Notes under the pieces: generated by a model | Told to the model about the DNA's origin: nothing | What the model saw: the letters and a program-made list of their open reading frames with translations, nothing else | The model's database searches: none | From: Butyrivibrio hungatei NK4A153 | GTDB lineage: Bacteria > Bacillota > Clostridia > Lachnospirales > Lachnospiraceae | Direction of reading: 5' to 3' | DNA length: 64,000 nucleotides | Assembly (NCBI RefSeq): GCF_000424465.1 | Contig: NZ_AUJY01000007.1 | Span: 1 to 64,000 of the forward strand | Program-made: the position numbers and the translations under genes | Shown: positions 43,201 to 52,072 of the stretch, one piece after another | How the letters are laid out: each line of letters opens with the position of its first letter | Position numbering within the stretch: position 1 is the stretch's first letter

Positions 43201-46200
43201 ATTTCATAATCCGAAACCTCAGACTCTGAAAGAATTCTCTGCATTCCATCGGAACTGATAACCACTCGCATCATTGCATGCTTTTTGATAAGCTCATTAA
43301 ATGAATTCTGAACTTTATCAAAAGAAAGCTTCTCCGCTTCCAATTCAAAATAGCAATGTGTTGCAACTCCTCCCAGATCATACAGACCGTTTCTTCCGAT
43401 CCAATATGCATATTGAACATCTGTAAGAGGAAACGGCTCGTTCATATTCTCAGGATCTGCCGGCACTTCCCGTAAATCTTTTGAAGATTCATAAGTGCCA
43501 AGTGATTCCAGTTCTGCAGCGAGTTCTTTAACTGTAGGCTTTTCAAAAATCTTAGCGATTGATATTTTCTTTTCGAATGCATTACCAATTTCAGTAACAA
43601 GCCTTGTCGCAACAAGCGAATCTCCGCCAAGCGCAAAGTAATTGTCTTCTATTCCGATATTTTCGTTATCAAATATCTTTTTCCAAATATCCAATAATTT
43701 CTTTTCGCTTGAAGTTTCTGCCTCTCTTCCCTTGACCGTCACTTTTGAAATATCAACCAATGCCCTCAGGGCTTTCCTGTCAAGTTTTCCGTTTCGTGAA
43801 GTCGGTAATTTATTAAGGAACTTATACACCTTTGGTACCATGTACTCAGGAAGTTTCTCTGAAAGACTATTTCCTATCTTTTCCGATGTATATATTGTCT
43901 TGGTGTCCTTATATCTTGCCCATACAACCGCTCTTTTATATATGTCCTTAAATACGATTCTGTCGGAAAACTCAGAGTCAGAAAAAATTTCATTAAGCAT
44001 ATCGCCATCAAACAATCCTCTGTTTTTCCTTTTTCGCATATCGGTTATATTGTTATAACCGTGTTCCAAAACTGCTGCCGTTATCTCCTGAACCGGACTT
44101 TCTTCGGTAAGCTCCTGAACATAAACAGCAGCTGACGGCGCCATAAGATACTTAAGACTCCTTATTACACGCTTAACATCCCTGCATCTGTGAAGCGAAT
44201 TATATGCAATAACAATGTCATACTTAGCAATATCTATTGCTGTTCCAGTTACATCCTTCTCAAAATCAGCAACTATATATTCAGTATTCCTATCCGATAC
44301 TCCTTCCCTTGCCATATCAACAAAGTATTTTGAATTATCAGTATAGTAATACTGCGCCTCTACTCCATTTAAAGCTTCTCTTATCCTTTTGCTTACAACG
44401 AAATCTCTGGTCGCCACTTCAAGAATCTTTAACGGCTTTTCACTTTTTATTTCACTTAAAGTCTCACAAAGATTATCCAAAAGCTCCGTTTCACCGGGAA
44501 TCATTTTAATAAAACTGTTGGGTGTAAGTTCTTGTTGATCATCATAAAAAATCTGCAGTTCATTGGATTTTCCAACAAGAATATCCGGCAATGCTTTTTG
44601 GATAACTTTTATTTTAGGGAACAATTCTGTCTCATATTGTTTTTCTTCAATATCAGACTCTGTATCTTCCTTTTTATCCAGATAACAAGTCCATCTGCGC
44701 ATAAGTGGTCTCCACTTATCGCAAGGTTCAGGCACTCTTCCAAGGATATCGGTGATAACACCTGTAACCGCAACATCAGACATTTCCGTAAATTTATCGA
44801 GTTTACATGTAATGTCTTCATCTTCCTTAATATTTACAAAAGATATTTTTTCCCAGATATCTTTTTTCTCAGGTTCTTCAGATACAGTGACTGCAATATC
44901 CGAACCGTCCTCCGGACGGCCTTCCACAAAAGCAACAAGATACTTATCTCCGTTTTTTTCACCCACAGCATCAACAACTGCATTTTCTACGCCTCTGACA
45001 TCCTTAAGCGCTTTTTCAATCTCGCCTATCTCAATTCGATGTCCTCTTACCTTAACCTGATTATCCTTACGACCGAGAAACTCAATTGTTCCGTCTTTCC
45101 AGAATCTTCCCGTATCTCCTGTCCTATACCATCGGCCAAGTTCATCTGTCACAAACTTTCTATTTGTAAGTTCACTGTCACCTTTATATCCTTTGGCAAC
45201 ACCATGACCTCCTATCCACAATTCGCCTTCACACCAATAAGGGCAATCGTTTCCGTTTGCATCAACTACCCTGTAAGCCTGTCCCGGTAGCGCCCTTCCA
45301 TATGGAATTGATTTCCACTCCAAAGGAATTGGCAATGTGACATCTATAAAGTTGGACCAGATACTGGCTTCCGTGGCACCGCCCATCGCAACAAACTTGC
45401 AGTTATCTGTATGATCGGATACCTTCTGAGGAAGGTCCAATCCTATCCAATCTCCGGACAGCATAACAACTCTGAGCGGAAGTTTTTCATCCTGCGCACT
45501 GATAAGAAGCATTTCCAAAAGAATCGGTACTGAATTCCATACAGTTACATTGTATTTTTTTACAAGTTTCAACCAATAATCTGCATCCCTCTTTTTTTCA
45601 TCAGGAATTAGAACCAGCTTTCCGCCGGCTCCAAGTATTCCGAACACATCATAAACAGAGAGGTCAAAATCCATGGAGGAAATCGCAAGCGAAGTATCAT
45701 CTGCGCCAATACCGTATCTTCCATTGATCTCATGTATCGTGTTCCATGCTCCGCTGTGCTTTATCTCCACACCCTTAGGAAGTCCTGTCGTTCCGGATGT
45801 CATGATAATATATGCAGAATCTTCCGGAGAAATTTTTGGAAGCATTTTCTCATTTTCAATCGTGCTTACATCTGCATTTCTCTCGAGGTCAGACAAATAC
45901 AGTATCTCCACATCGTCTTGCCACGTTACTTGTTTTACATCCCTGTTTGTAATGGCATATTTTATTCCTGTCTTTTCATGAATGAGTTTTCTTCTCTCAA
46001 CAGGTTGCTCTATGCTAACAGGCACATAAAAATTTCCGGACATTATGATGGCGTATGCAGCCACAATCTGCTCAAAACCTCTGTTAAGCGTAATCGCAAC
46101 AGGGCTCTTTGAAATATTCATTTTGGCTATACTGCATGCAACTGCAACTATTTTCTTATAGAGCTGATCGTACGTAAGGATGATTCCTCTTTCAGCGTCA

Positions 46201-47906
46201 ACAATTGCCACTGCATCGGGAGTTTCTTTGCATCTCTTTAAAAAAGCGCTGTGTATACATTCCTCGCCTTCAAGTTTTCCTACATCAGCCTGTTTTTTTA
46301 CAAATTCGATATATTCTTTGGATGCAGTATCTATGTATTCATTCCAATCTCTATCAACAAGCTCTCTTATAAGATTTCCAAACGATGAAAACATCTCATC
46401 GATCATTCCTTCCGGGAACAGCTCATCGACTGTATCCCACGTCAGCATAAGGCCGTTTTTATTCTCATAAGATTGAAAATCTATCCACACCTGCGGAGTT
46501 TGCGAGATCATATATGTGAACTCACCAAGCTTCTCAGTAAAATCATCATCCACAAGCGGATTTCCCAGATTGCATGCAAACACGACAGGTGCAACATTCA
46601 GCTGCTCTCCATAATATGCCGCAATATCTCTTTGAAGCTGAACGCCCGAATATCTGCTGTGACGAATATCTTTGTGTAACTGCTTACTTATACTATCTAC
46701 AAGATTTATAAAGCTCTCTTTTCCGGTACAATCTACCTCTAAAAGGAGAAGTGTCGTGAAATCTGCAATAACATCTTCTATTCCGTCATATTCAGTCTGC
46801 CTGTTAAACAAAGGAACATTTATTAAGAACTTTTTATTTGTACTGTACCTCTCAAGAACCTTAGCGTAAGCAGCCATGAAAACAATCGCAGGCGTAGTTT
46901 TGCTTGCTGCGGCTTTTTCCCTTATGATCTTCCATTCCTTATTGGTTACATTGAATATTCTTCTCTTAAATTTAGTCTCACTTATCTCATCAGGTCTCTT
47001 CTTAAGCGGAAGAGACGGTCCTAAAGGAAGGTCCTTTAGTCTGCTTGTCCAATACTCTTTTGCTTCCGTGTAAGCTTTTTGATCAAATTCGTTCTGCTGC
47101 CTGATATAATCGGCAAAATTCCAGTCTCGTGAAGTTTTCGGAAGTTTTTTTCCACTGTATGCTTTTTCAAGATCACGCAAAACTACCTGCAAACTCTGTA
47201 CATCGGCTATTAAAAGATCGATATCAAAATGAATTCTGCTTTGTCCTTTTGGTAGAAGTGTAACTGTTATTCCTGCAACCTGCCCGCTGAAAACATCTAA
47301 TTTTCTGTGTGACAGTCTCTCTCTGATTCTTGATAATTCTTCGGTTGCATCACTTTCTGTCATGTTTGTGAGGTCGCATACGGTAATATCATCACTGTAT
47401 GCCTTTGCCATCACTTCCTGAGTTCCGTCTTCATTAAACTTCGCTCTTAGCATTGGATGATGCGCCTGAACTTTATTCCACGCCTTTTTTAATTTATCGA
47501 CATCCATCTTTTCTTCCCTGTCAAATTCCAGATATGCATGGCACCCTATTCCGCCAAGCGCCTGATCGTCGCTTCTTCCGATCAGATACGCATACTGCAC
47601 ATCCGTCAAAGGGAATTTCTCCCCGATTTTTATATCTGAAACTTTTTTACCTTCCGATACCGCTTCTGTTTTATTCTTACCGGATCCGCCCTTTTCAATT
47701 AATTTATTCCACGCAGCCAATGTCGGTTCTTCCATCATTTCTCCCGACGGAACTTTTATTCCGCTTTTTCGCAACATACTGGCAATTCTGATAATCTTTA
47801 AAGAGTTCATTCCTCTTTCTATCAGATTTTCGTCATCTGATAGATTTTGAACATCACCAATACCGAGCATCTTGCATACTTGAGTCTTTAATTGTAAGTC
47901 GTTCAT
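40269..47906 (-). CDS. NRPS: ArCP-Cy-A(Cys)-[MT/E-like]-PCP-Cy-A(Cys)-PCP
   Basis: A 2545-residue starter synthetase resembling yersiniabactin HMWP2 and PchE. Residues 1-75: aryl carrier (Ser35 in GMNSLKI). About 95-530: Cy1 with DLLIADVQS (230-238). About 545-1000: A1, motif TSGTTGLPKG, code DLYNMSMIWK (cysteine). About 1020-1390: methyltransferase-like insert whose SAM site reads ILEVATRDF and has lost the glycines, like the epimerase-type insert of HMWP2/PchE. About 1430-1500: PCP1 (GGDSLVA). About 1530-1960: Cy2 with DNIIFDGWS. About 1990-2440: A2, code DLFNMSLIWK. About 2470-2545: PCP2 (GGSSLQA). HMWP2 has one A domain; here each module has its own. Confidence 0.9.
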   Translation of the reverse strand: MNDLQLKTQVCKMLGIGDVQNLSDDENLIERGMNSLKIIRIASMLRKSGIKVPSGEMMEEPTLAAWNKLIEKGGSGKNKTEAVSEGKKVSDIKIGEKFPLTDVQYAYLIGRSDDQALGGIGCHAYLEFDREEKMDVDKLKKAWNKVQAHHPMLRAKFNEDGTQEVMAKAYSDDITVCDLTNMTESDATEELSRIRERLSHRKLDVFSGQVAGITVTLLPKGQSRIHFDIDLLIADVQSLQVVLRDLEKAYSGKKLPKTSRDWNFADYIRQQNEFDQKAYTEAKEYWTSRLKDLPLGPSLPLKKRPDEISETKFKRRIFNVTNKEWKIIREKAAASKTTPAIVFMAAYAKVLERYSTNKKFLINVPLFNRQTEYDGIEDVIADFTTLLLLEVDCTGKESFINLVDSISKQLHKDIRHSRYSGVQLQRDIAAYYGEQLNVAPVVFACNLGNPLVDDDFTEKLGEFTYMISQTPQVWIDFQSYENKNGLMLTWDTVDELFPEGMIDEMFSSFGNLIRELVDRDWNEYIDTASKEYIEFVKKQADVGKLEGEECIHSAFLKRCKETPDAVAIVDAERGIILTYDQLYKKIVAVACSIAKMNISKSPVAITLNRGFEQIVAAYAIIMSGNFYVPVSIEQPVERRKLIHEKTGIKYAITNRDVKQVTWQDDVEILYLSDLERNADVSTIENEKMLPKISPEDSAYIIMTSGTTGLPKGVEIKHSGAWNTIHEINGRYGIGADDTSLAISSMDFDLSVYDVFGILGAGGKLVLIPDEKKRDADYWLKLVKKYNVTVWNSVPILLEMLLISAQDEKLPLRVVMLSGDWIGLDLPQKVSDHTDNCKFVAMGGATEASIWSNFIDVTLPIPLEWKSIPYGRALPGQAYRVVDANGNDCPYWCEGELWIGGHGVAKGYKGDSELTNRKFVTDELGRWYRTGDTGRFWKDGTIEFLGRKDNQVKVRGHRIEIGEIEKALKDVRGVENAVVDAVGEKNGDKYLVAFVEGRPEDGSDIAVTVSEEPEKKDIWEKISFVNIKEDEDITCKLDKFTEMSDVAVTGVITDILGRVPEPCDKWRPLMRRWTCYLDKKEDTESDIEEKQYETELFPKIKVIQKALPDILVGKSNELQIFYDDQQELTPNSFIKMIPGETELLDNLCETLSEIKSEKPLKILEVATRDFVVSKRIREALNGVEAQYYYTDNSKYFVDMAREGVSDRNTEYIVADFEKDVTGTAIDIAKYDIVIAYNSLHRCRDVKRVIRSLKYLMAPSAAVYVQELTEESPVQEITAAVLEHGYNNITDMRKRKNRGLFDGDMLNEIFSDSEFSDRIVFKDIYKRAVVWARYKDTKTIYTSEKIGNSLSEKLPEYMVPKVYKFLNKLPTSRNGKLDRKALRALVDISKVTVKGREAETSSEKKLLDIWKKIFDNENIGIEDNYFALGGDSLVATRLVTEIGNAFEKKISIAKIFEKPTVKELAAELESLGTYESSKDLREVPADPENMNEPFPLTDVQYAYWIGRNGLYDLGGVATHCYFELEAEKLSFDKVQNSFNELIKKHAMMRVVISSDGMQRILSESEVSDYEIKIYDISSFAKNEQDAALEEKRKAMSHQVIDVEKWPLFDVQITKKSDESSVIHVSFDNIIFDGWSMFHILNEWAEAYRGTLAEERIDFSFRDYVLEIERQKQTDKYFEDEKYWIERLEDFSAAPQLPLIKKESEVKEQKFSRRNSRLSKEEWRGLKKYAKKIKVTPSVLLISAYAEVLRLWSSNDDITINLTQFNRKMINPDVGKIVGDFTTLTLLEIRNLKNTAFSERCLGVQKQLAKDMEHSLYSAVEFERELKKKNSNSRASVMPIVFTSGLGVEEWNDGKWLGKLTYNISQTPQVWLDHQVVEMDGELCLFWDYVEELFDKDMINQMFDTYVGLLRNIGTGSIGISENTVINAPISDVRKQANQTLKDIDTDTLDGMFIKRCIKDPDKVAIVTDGMNMAYCELYSEAVMVAEKLKAAGLQKSDIVAVLFEKGWEQIAAVFGILFAGGVYLPLDVSNPDSRLQRILNDSNSRFIVTNTCISKEKQWTEDFKVILIDEKNAPMVPVYLAKSINTPDDRAYVIYTSGTTGTPKGVVISHRGAVNTIKDVVERYGITSDDCAFAISNLHFDLSVFDVFGILGVGGRLVIPNHKKLKEPSYWVKRINEEKITVWNSVPAFMEMLVEYMSFNKKAENIRADHNGLKLVMMSGDWIPVTLPERIRAIYSGVKLVSLGGATEASIWSNDYVIPDDFDKESKSVPYGKPLSNQKFYVLDSNLEDCPDLVPGGLYIAGTGLAECYLNDEEKTNEKFFIHPVKGERLYSTGDMGRYFKDGNIEFLGRMDDQVKINGYRVELGEVEDALRKIQGFRDVIAVLCVDNNCPILGAVMLSDDESPDLADEEIKKELRDFLPAYMIPNVYIKADGFKLTGNGKVDRSYYEEIIKERNQGPEDNTSIEEKEESMTEQKHKLVNIWESVLGTKVRPEDNFFELGGSSLQAIKIVNLMDERADVDIEVGDLFENPTINDIDRLLEERGGRIA

Positions 47907-47924
47907 CTTATGTCCTTTCTCTTG

Positions 47925-49553
47925 TTATTCAAATACATTTTGAGCCAGTTTAACCAATTGCTTTTTATCAATCTTCCCAACGCTTGTAAGCGGCCACACA
48001 TCTATATTTTCAACCTGATCGGGGATTTTATATCCCGCCAAGCCTTTATTTTTCAGAAAATGATATATTTCCTCCCTCTCAAACTCTTCTCCGTCTTCAG
48101 AAAGAATGAATGAACAGCTCCTAAATCCGAGTTCTTCATCAGGCACGCCTACGACAACCGCTTCTTTGATTCTTTCGTTTTGACATAAAAGAGCTTCAAC
48201 CTCAGATGGCGTAATCTTTTCACCTGCGCGGTTTATCTGTTCTTTTATTCTTCCGCCCATGCGTATATTGCCTTCTTCTGTCCACATTGCACGGTCACCG
48301 GTCCTATAAAATCCATCCTCGGTAAAACTTATCCTGTTTACTTCATCCGCATTGAAATATCCGGGTATAGTATACGGGCCTCTTGAAAGAAGTTCTCCGA
48401 ATTCTCCTCTCGGAACTTCCTTAAGATCGGAATCTACAATTTTTACTTCATCGGCTTCTGAAATAGGCTTACCCTGACAATTCACCACGACCTCGTCATC
48501 ATCTGACAGATCGGTAAAACAAAGCAGTCCCTCCGCCGTTCCAAAGACCTGCATCAGTTTGCAGTCACTCCAGCTATCAATTACTTTTTGCGCAAGGCTT
48601 TCTTCAAGCATCGCGCCTCCAACCTGCAATATCTCAAGGCTTGAAATGTCAATGTCTTCATCCCATTCACTCATTTCAAGACATAGATTTAACATAGCCG
48701 GTACAAGTGCCGTTATAGTAACCTTCTCTTCCGAAATCAGGTTAAGAATCTCATCAGGAGTAGTGTTCGAAGCAAGAACAACTTTTCCTCCAACATCCAA
48801 TATTCCAATTATTCCCGGGCAACAAAGAGGAAAATTATGAGCAATGGGAAGAGCCGCGAGATAAACGCTGTTACTGTCAGCCCTACATTTTAGTGCCGAC
48901 ATTCTTCCGTTATACAGATAATCTGTATGAGTTCTCGGAATGAGTTTTGGTACTCCAGTAGTTCCCCCGGACAAAAGAAGTACTCCTGTATCGTATCCGT
49001 CTGATTTTGTAAAAAAGTCTTCACTTCCGTTTCCAGAATCCATAACTTCTCTGCCTGAAATTATGATATCTTTTATCAGATAATCGCCGCCTCTCTCACC
49101 ATCAACTATCAAAAATTCAAGGCTGCTGCTTTCCTCTTTTATCCTTTTTGCCATCGGCAGGTAATCAAATCCCATATACTTCTCCGCAACAATATAAGCT
49201 TTGGGTGAAGCAACTTTGATTATTCCTTCTATTTCCGTTTCCCTATATGCAGGCAGTGCTAAAATGGGAATTGCTCCTATTCTGATAACGGCAAACAGAG
49301 TTATCACAAAGCTAAGCCTGTTTGGTATCTGAACAATCACCTTATCTTTTGGAGCAATTCCCAGTTTATATAAACCATATGCAATTTCATCTATTTCACG
49401 ATCCAGTTCTCTGTAGGTGACCTCTCTTTGCGAATCTACAATCGCTATTCGATCACTGTACTTATTCGTAATATTTCTCACCCAGTCACTGAGTGAGATT
49501 CTCTCCCATCCATTCAAACCTTCATATTTTGTCATATCCTTTATATATCTCAT
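47925..49553 (-). CDS. Aryl-acid adenylating enzyme (salicyl- or 2,3-dihydroxybenzoyl-AMP ligase)
   Basis: A 542-residue stand-alone ligase of the DhbE/YbtE/PchD group. It has LLSGGTTGVPKLIPRTH (A3), HNFPLCCPG, QVFGTAEGLLCFT, YRTGDRA and the C-terminal SVGKIDKKQL with the catalytic Lys. It should activate an aromatic acid and load the aryl carrier of the NRPS encoded 18 bp downstream. Salicylate and dihydroxybenzoate cannot be told apart by eye. No salicylate synthase or isochorismatase gene is in the window, so the acid is made elsewhere or taken up. Confidence 0.9.
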   Translation of the reverse strand: MRYIKDMTKYEGLNGWERISLSDWVRNITNKYSDRIAIVDSQREVTYRELDREIDEIAYGLYKLGIAPKDKVIVQIPNRLSFVITLFAVIRIGAIPILALPAYRETEIEGIIKVASPKAYIVAEKYMGFDYLPMAKRIKEESSSLEFLIVDGERGGDYLIKDIIISGREVMDSGNGSEDFFTKSDGYDTGVLLLSGGTTGVPKLIPRTHTDYLYNGRMSALKCRADSNSVYLAALPIAHNFPLCCPGIIGILDVGGKVVLASNTTPDEILNLISEEKVTITALVPAMLNLCLEMSEWDEDIDISSLEILQVGGAMLEESLAQKVIDSWSDCKLMQVFGTAEGLLCFTDLSDDDEVVVNCQGKPISEADEVKIVDSDLKEVPRGEFGELLSRGPYTIPGYFNADEVNRISFTEDGFYRTGDRAMWTEEGNIRMGGRIKEQINRAGEKITPSEVEALLCQNERIKEAVVVGVPDEELGFRSCSFILSEDGEEFEREEIYHFLKNKGLAGYKIPDQVENIDVWPLTSVGKIDKKQLVKLAQNVFE

Positions 49554-49570
49554 CTAGCATCCATCCTCTT

Positions 49571-50308
49571 CTATATACACTTAAGTATTTTTTCTCTTAC
49601 AAAACCTGTTACCTCGGCTTCGCTTTGCTTAATAAAAAAGTGTCCGCCGTCAAAAACTTTATAAGCAAATTTTTCTCTGGTAAAATCACCCCAACGTGAT
49701 ATATCTTTCTCGTTTGCTTCTGAATCTTCCTTTCCTCCAAGAGCAATTATTGGGCAATTCAATATAGTGACACCCGGAGAATAGTATTTTTCATCAAGCT
49801 CAAAATCCGCTCTGAGCATTGGTAAAAAGAAATTCATAATATCTCTGTTCTCCGTAATTTCTTTGGGCATTCCGTTGAACCTCTTTATGGCATCCAAAAA
49901 TGCTTCATCGGAAAGTTGATATACAGGATTAGGTTCCGGTACATTGGGAACTCTGCTTCCCGATACAATCAAAAGTTCCGCTCCGCAACCTTCGTCTTCA
50001 AGCTTCTTTGCAACTTCGTACGCTATCTTTCCTCCCATGCTATGCCCGAACAAAACTAGTCGTTTGTTTAATTTTTTTAACTCTTCCATGATATCGCAAA
50101 CCAGCATTTCCATATTTCTGTAAGGCTTCTCCATTATCCGGTCTTCTCGTCCCGGAAGCTGGATTGCACAGACGTCGATCAGATCGCTAAGCCTTTTTAC
50201 CCAATTGTTATATGCTGATGCCGCTCCACCCGCAAAAGGAAAACATACCAAAACATATTCTTTTGTAAAACCACTCGGGCATCTAATAAATGTCTTACTA
50301 TTATGCAT
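49571..50308 (-). CDS. Type II thioesterase (YbtT-like)
   Basis: A 245-residue alpha/beta hydrolase of the NRPS editing type. It shows CFPFAGGAASAYNNW, QLPGRE, nucleophile GHSMGG, acid in GGKEDSE and catalytic His in GGHFF near the C-terminus. Such enzymes free carrier domains blocked by wrong acyl groups. It is the first gene of the NRPS operon, 17 bp before the aryl-AMP ligase. It may also help release the product since the terminal thioesterase is vestigial. Confidence 0.92.
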   Translation of the reverse strand: MHNSKTFIRCPSGFTKEYVLVCFPFAGGAASAYNNWVKRLSDLIDVCAIQLPGREDRIMEKPYRNMEMLVCDIMEELKKLNKRLVLFGHSMGGKIAYEVAKKLEDEGCGAELLIVSGSRVPNVPEPNPVYQLSDEAFLDAIKRFNGMPKEITENRDIMNFFLPMLRADFELDEKYYSPGVTILNCPIIALGGKEDSEANEKDISRWGDFTREKFAYKVFDGGHFFIKQSEAEVTGFVREKILKCI

Positions 50309-50440
50309 AATCCCTCCATCAGTTTTCTGAAAAACAGTTTTGAATCTTGATTAAATTAAAAATGGAATAAATATTGATATTAAGATTAAATCAGATTTTC
50401 TTTTCATTTTGATTTTCAAGCCTCGTAATTATGTCGTATC

Positions 50441-50485
50441 GTTAGTTATGGCTAACAGAATAGCACTCATATTTTTCTGTGTCAA
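50441..50485 (-). promoter_or_regulatory. Promoter and operator of the metallophore NRPS operon
   Basis: Minus strand: -35 TTGACA (50480-50485), 17-bp spacer, -10 TATTCT (50457-50462), with operator GTTAGTTATGGCTAAC (50441-50456) directly after the -10. This has the same -35, -10 and spacing as the feoAB promoter. The leader to the first gene is about 130 nt, AT-rich, with no further structure I could see. Confidence 0.78.
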
Positions 50486-50533
50486 ATCACGTTTATGCTT
50501 TTCTCAAAACAAATTTATTTGGTGCAATCACAC

Positions 50534-50573
50534 AAAAAACCCGTGTTGTAAAACGATTCGTCATACAACACGG
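50534..50573 (-). terminator. Terminator of the ZIP transporter transcript
   Basis: A perfect 10-bp stem (50540-50549 with 50564-50573) and T6 on the minus strand, 34 nt after the ZIP stop. It separates the ABC/TetR/ZIP genes from the NRPS promoter. Confidence 0.8.
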
Positions 50574-50606
50574 GCATTCGTAAATGCGATTTTTTCTTAA
50601 TAAGAT

Positions 50607-51374
50607 TCAACCAAGCCCTACATCAAGAGCCATCATCAAAATGAATCCTGCCGCGAAACAGAGTGTCCCAATATTTGAGTGCTCTCCTTCCGACATCTCA
50701 GGAATAAGTTCTTCCACTACAACGTAGATCATCGCTCCCGCCGCAAAACTGAGAAGATACGGCATCAATGGAATCAATACTCCCGAAGCCACCAATACAA
50801 GAACAGCTCCAATCGGCTCAACTATTCCCGATAATACACCATACAAAAAAGTCCTTCCCTTTGGCACTCCCTCACCAAGAAGCGGCATTGAAACTATCGC
50901 TCCCTCAGGAAAGTTCTGTATGGCAATACCAAGTGCCAGCGCCAACGCTCCCGTATAAGTGATGGAGTTGTTTCCATACATCCATCCCGCACATACTATT
51001 CCAACCGCCATTCCTTCCGGAATATTGTGCAGAGTTACGGCAAGAACAAGCTTTGTAGTTCTCTTAAGTCCGCTCCTCGGGCCTTCTTCAAGTTTATCCA
51101 GATGCATATGGGGAGTCACAACATCAAGCACAAGAAGAAATAACATTCCTATGCCGAATCCTATGGATACGGGAACAAATCCCAGCTTTCCCATCTCCGC
51201 GGTTTGATCAAGTGCCGGTAAAAGCAAACTAAAAAAAGAAGCCGCTACCATCACACCCGATGCAAAACCTGTAAGCGCACGCTGCATCTTTTCTCCTATT
51301 GCTTTTTTAAAAAAGAATACTGTCGCAGCCCCGAGCGCAGTTCCTAAAAACGGAATCAAAATAATCTCAAACAT
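50607..51374 (-). CDS. ZIP-family metal transporter
   Basis: A 255-residue protein with about eight membrane helices. Helix IV holds HNIPEGMAVGIV and helix V NFPEGAIVSM, the paired metal-binding signatures of ZIP/ZupT transporters. It imports divalent metals such as Zn, Fe(II) or Mn; substrate choice is not readable. It lies 78 bp after the TetR gene with a hairpin between, so it may be partly co-transcribed with the ABC pair. Confidence 0.9.
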   Translation of the reverse strand: MFEIILIPFLGTALGAATVFFFKKAIGEKMQRALTGFASGVMVAASFFSLLLPALDQTAEMGKLGFVPVSIGFGIGMLFLLVLDVVTPHMHLDKLEEGPRSGLKRTTKLVLAVTLHNIPEGMAVGIVCAGWMYGNNSITYTGALALALGIAIQNFPEGAIVSMPLLGEGVPKGRTFLYGVLSGIVEPIGAVLVLVASGVLIPLMPYLLSFAAGAMIYVVVEELIPEMSEGEHSNIGTLCFAAGFILMMALDVGLG

Positions 51375-51410
51375 AAAAATACCTCGTTAAGTTAAGTGTT
51401 CTGCTCAATA

Positions 51411-51444
51411 AATGAGGAAGAAAGCAAACGCTTTCTCCCTCATT
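51411..51444 (-). terminator. Hairpin between TetR and ZIP genes
   Basis: Arms 51411-51425 and 51430-51444 pair over about 14 bp with one mismatch and a 4-nt loop. No T-run follows on the minus strand, so it may be a weak terminator or an RNA-stability element. Confidence 0.4.
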
Positions 51445-51452
51445 CTATCACA

Positions 51453-52070
51453 TTATTTTTTGATTCCAACCGCCTTGGACCAATTGAACAGATCTCCGAC
51501 CACTTTGCAGTGATGTTCAATCTCTTTATCAGACATACCATGAACAATCGGTTCCGTGTACAACTTCCACAATGCCGAGACAAGCACGTGAAGCTCCTTG
51601 CGAGAAATTTTCTTATCTGCAAGATTCCTTTCCTGCAAGGCTTTTAAATAGTCATAGTCTATATCTGACATTTTTTCAAGCCACTGTTCGTGGTAGCGAC
51701 TGTACTTTGATCCTTCCGAACACTTAAGAAGCAGTTCCAGTCCGTCTTTCATATCCATGAGACGTTCATTCCAAAGTCTTGTATTCTCCTCGGTATTAAC
51801 CCAAACTCCTATAAGTTCATCATCCGAAAGCTTATATGGATCAACATTCTTTGCTTCCTCCAAGATTCCGTTCATACTTTCTACCGTATCTTTTACAACG
51901 GCTTCAAACAGTTCTTCTTTTCCTTTATATCTATTATAAATTGCTCCTGTGGTAATTCCTGCATCCTTACAAATATCTGAAAGCTGCGCGCCCAAAAAAC
52001 CTTTTTCCCGAAATTGCTTCCTTGCACTTTCAAGTAATCTAGGATCTATGCTTGTATCTCTAACTGCCAT
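51453..52070 (-). CDS. TetR/AcrR-family regulator
   Basis: About 205 residues. The ATG at 52070 lies two bases after the ABC stop; a GTG at 52097 would overlap that gene. The N-terminal HTH reads LLESARKQFREKGFLGAQLSDICKDAGITTGAIYNRYKGKEELF, classic TetR. The C-terminal ligand-binding helices are not recognisable. It is co-transcribed with the second ABC pair and probably adjusts that pair in response to a small molecule, for example its substrate. Confidence 0.88.
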   Translation of the reverse strand: MAVRDTSIDPRLLESARKQFREKGFLGAQLSDICKDAGITTGAIYNRYKGKEELFEAVVKDTVESMNGILEEAKNVDPYKLSDDELIGVWVNTEENTRLWNERLMDMKDGLELLLKCSEGSKYSRYHEQWLEKMSDIDYDYLKALQERNLADKKISRKELHVLVSALWKLYTEPIVHGMSDKEIEHHCKVVGDLFNWSKAVGIKK

Positions 52071-52072
52071 AA

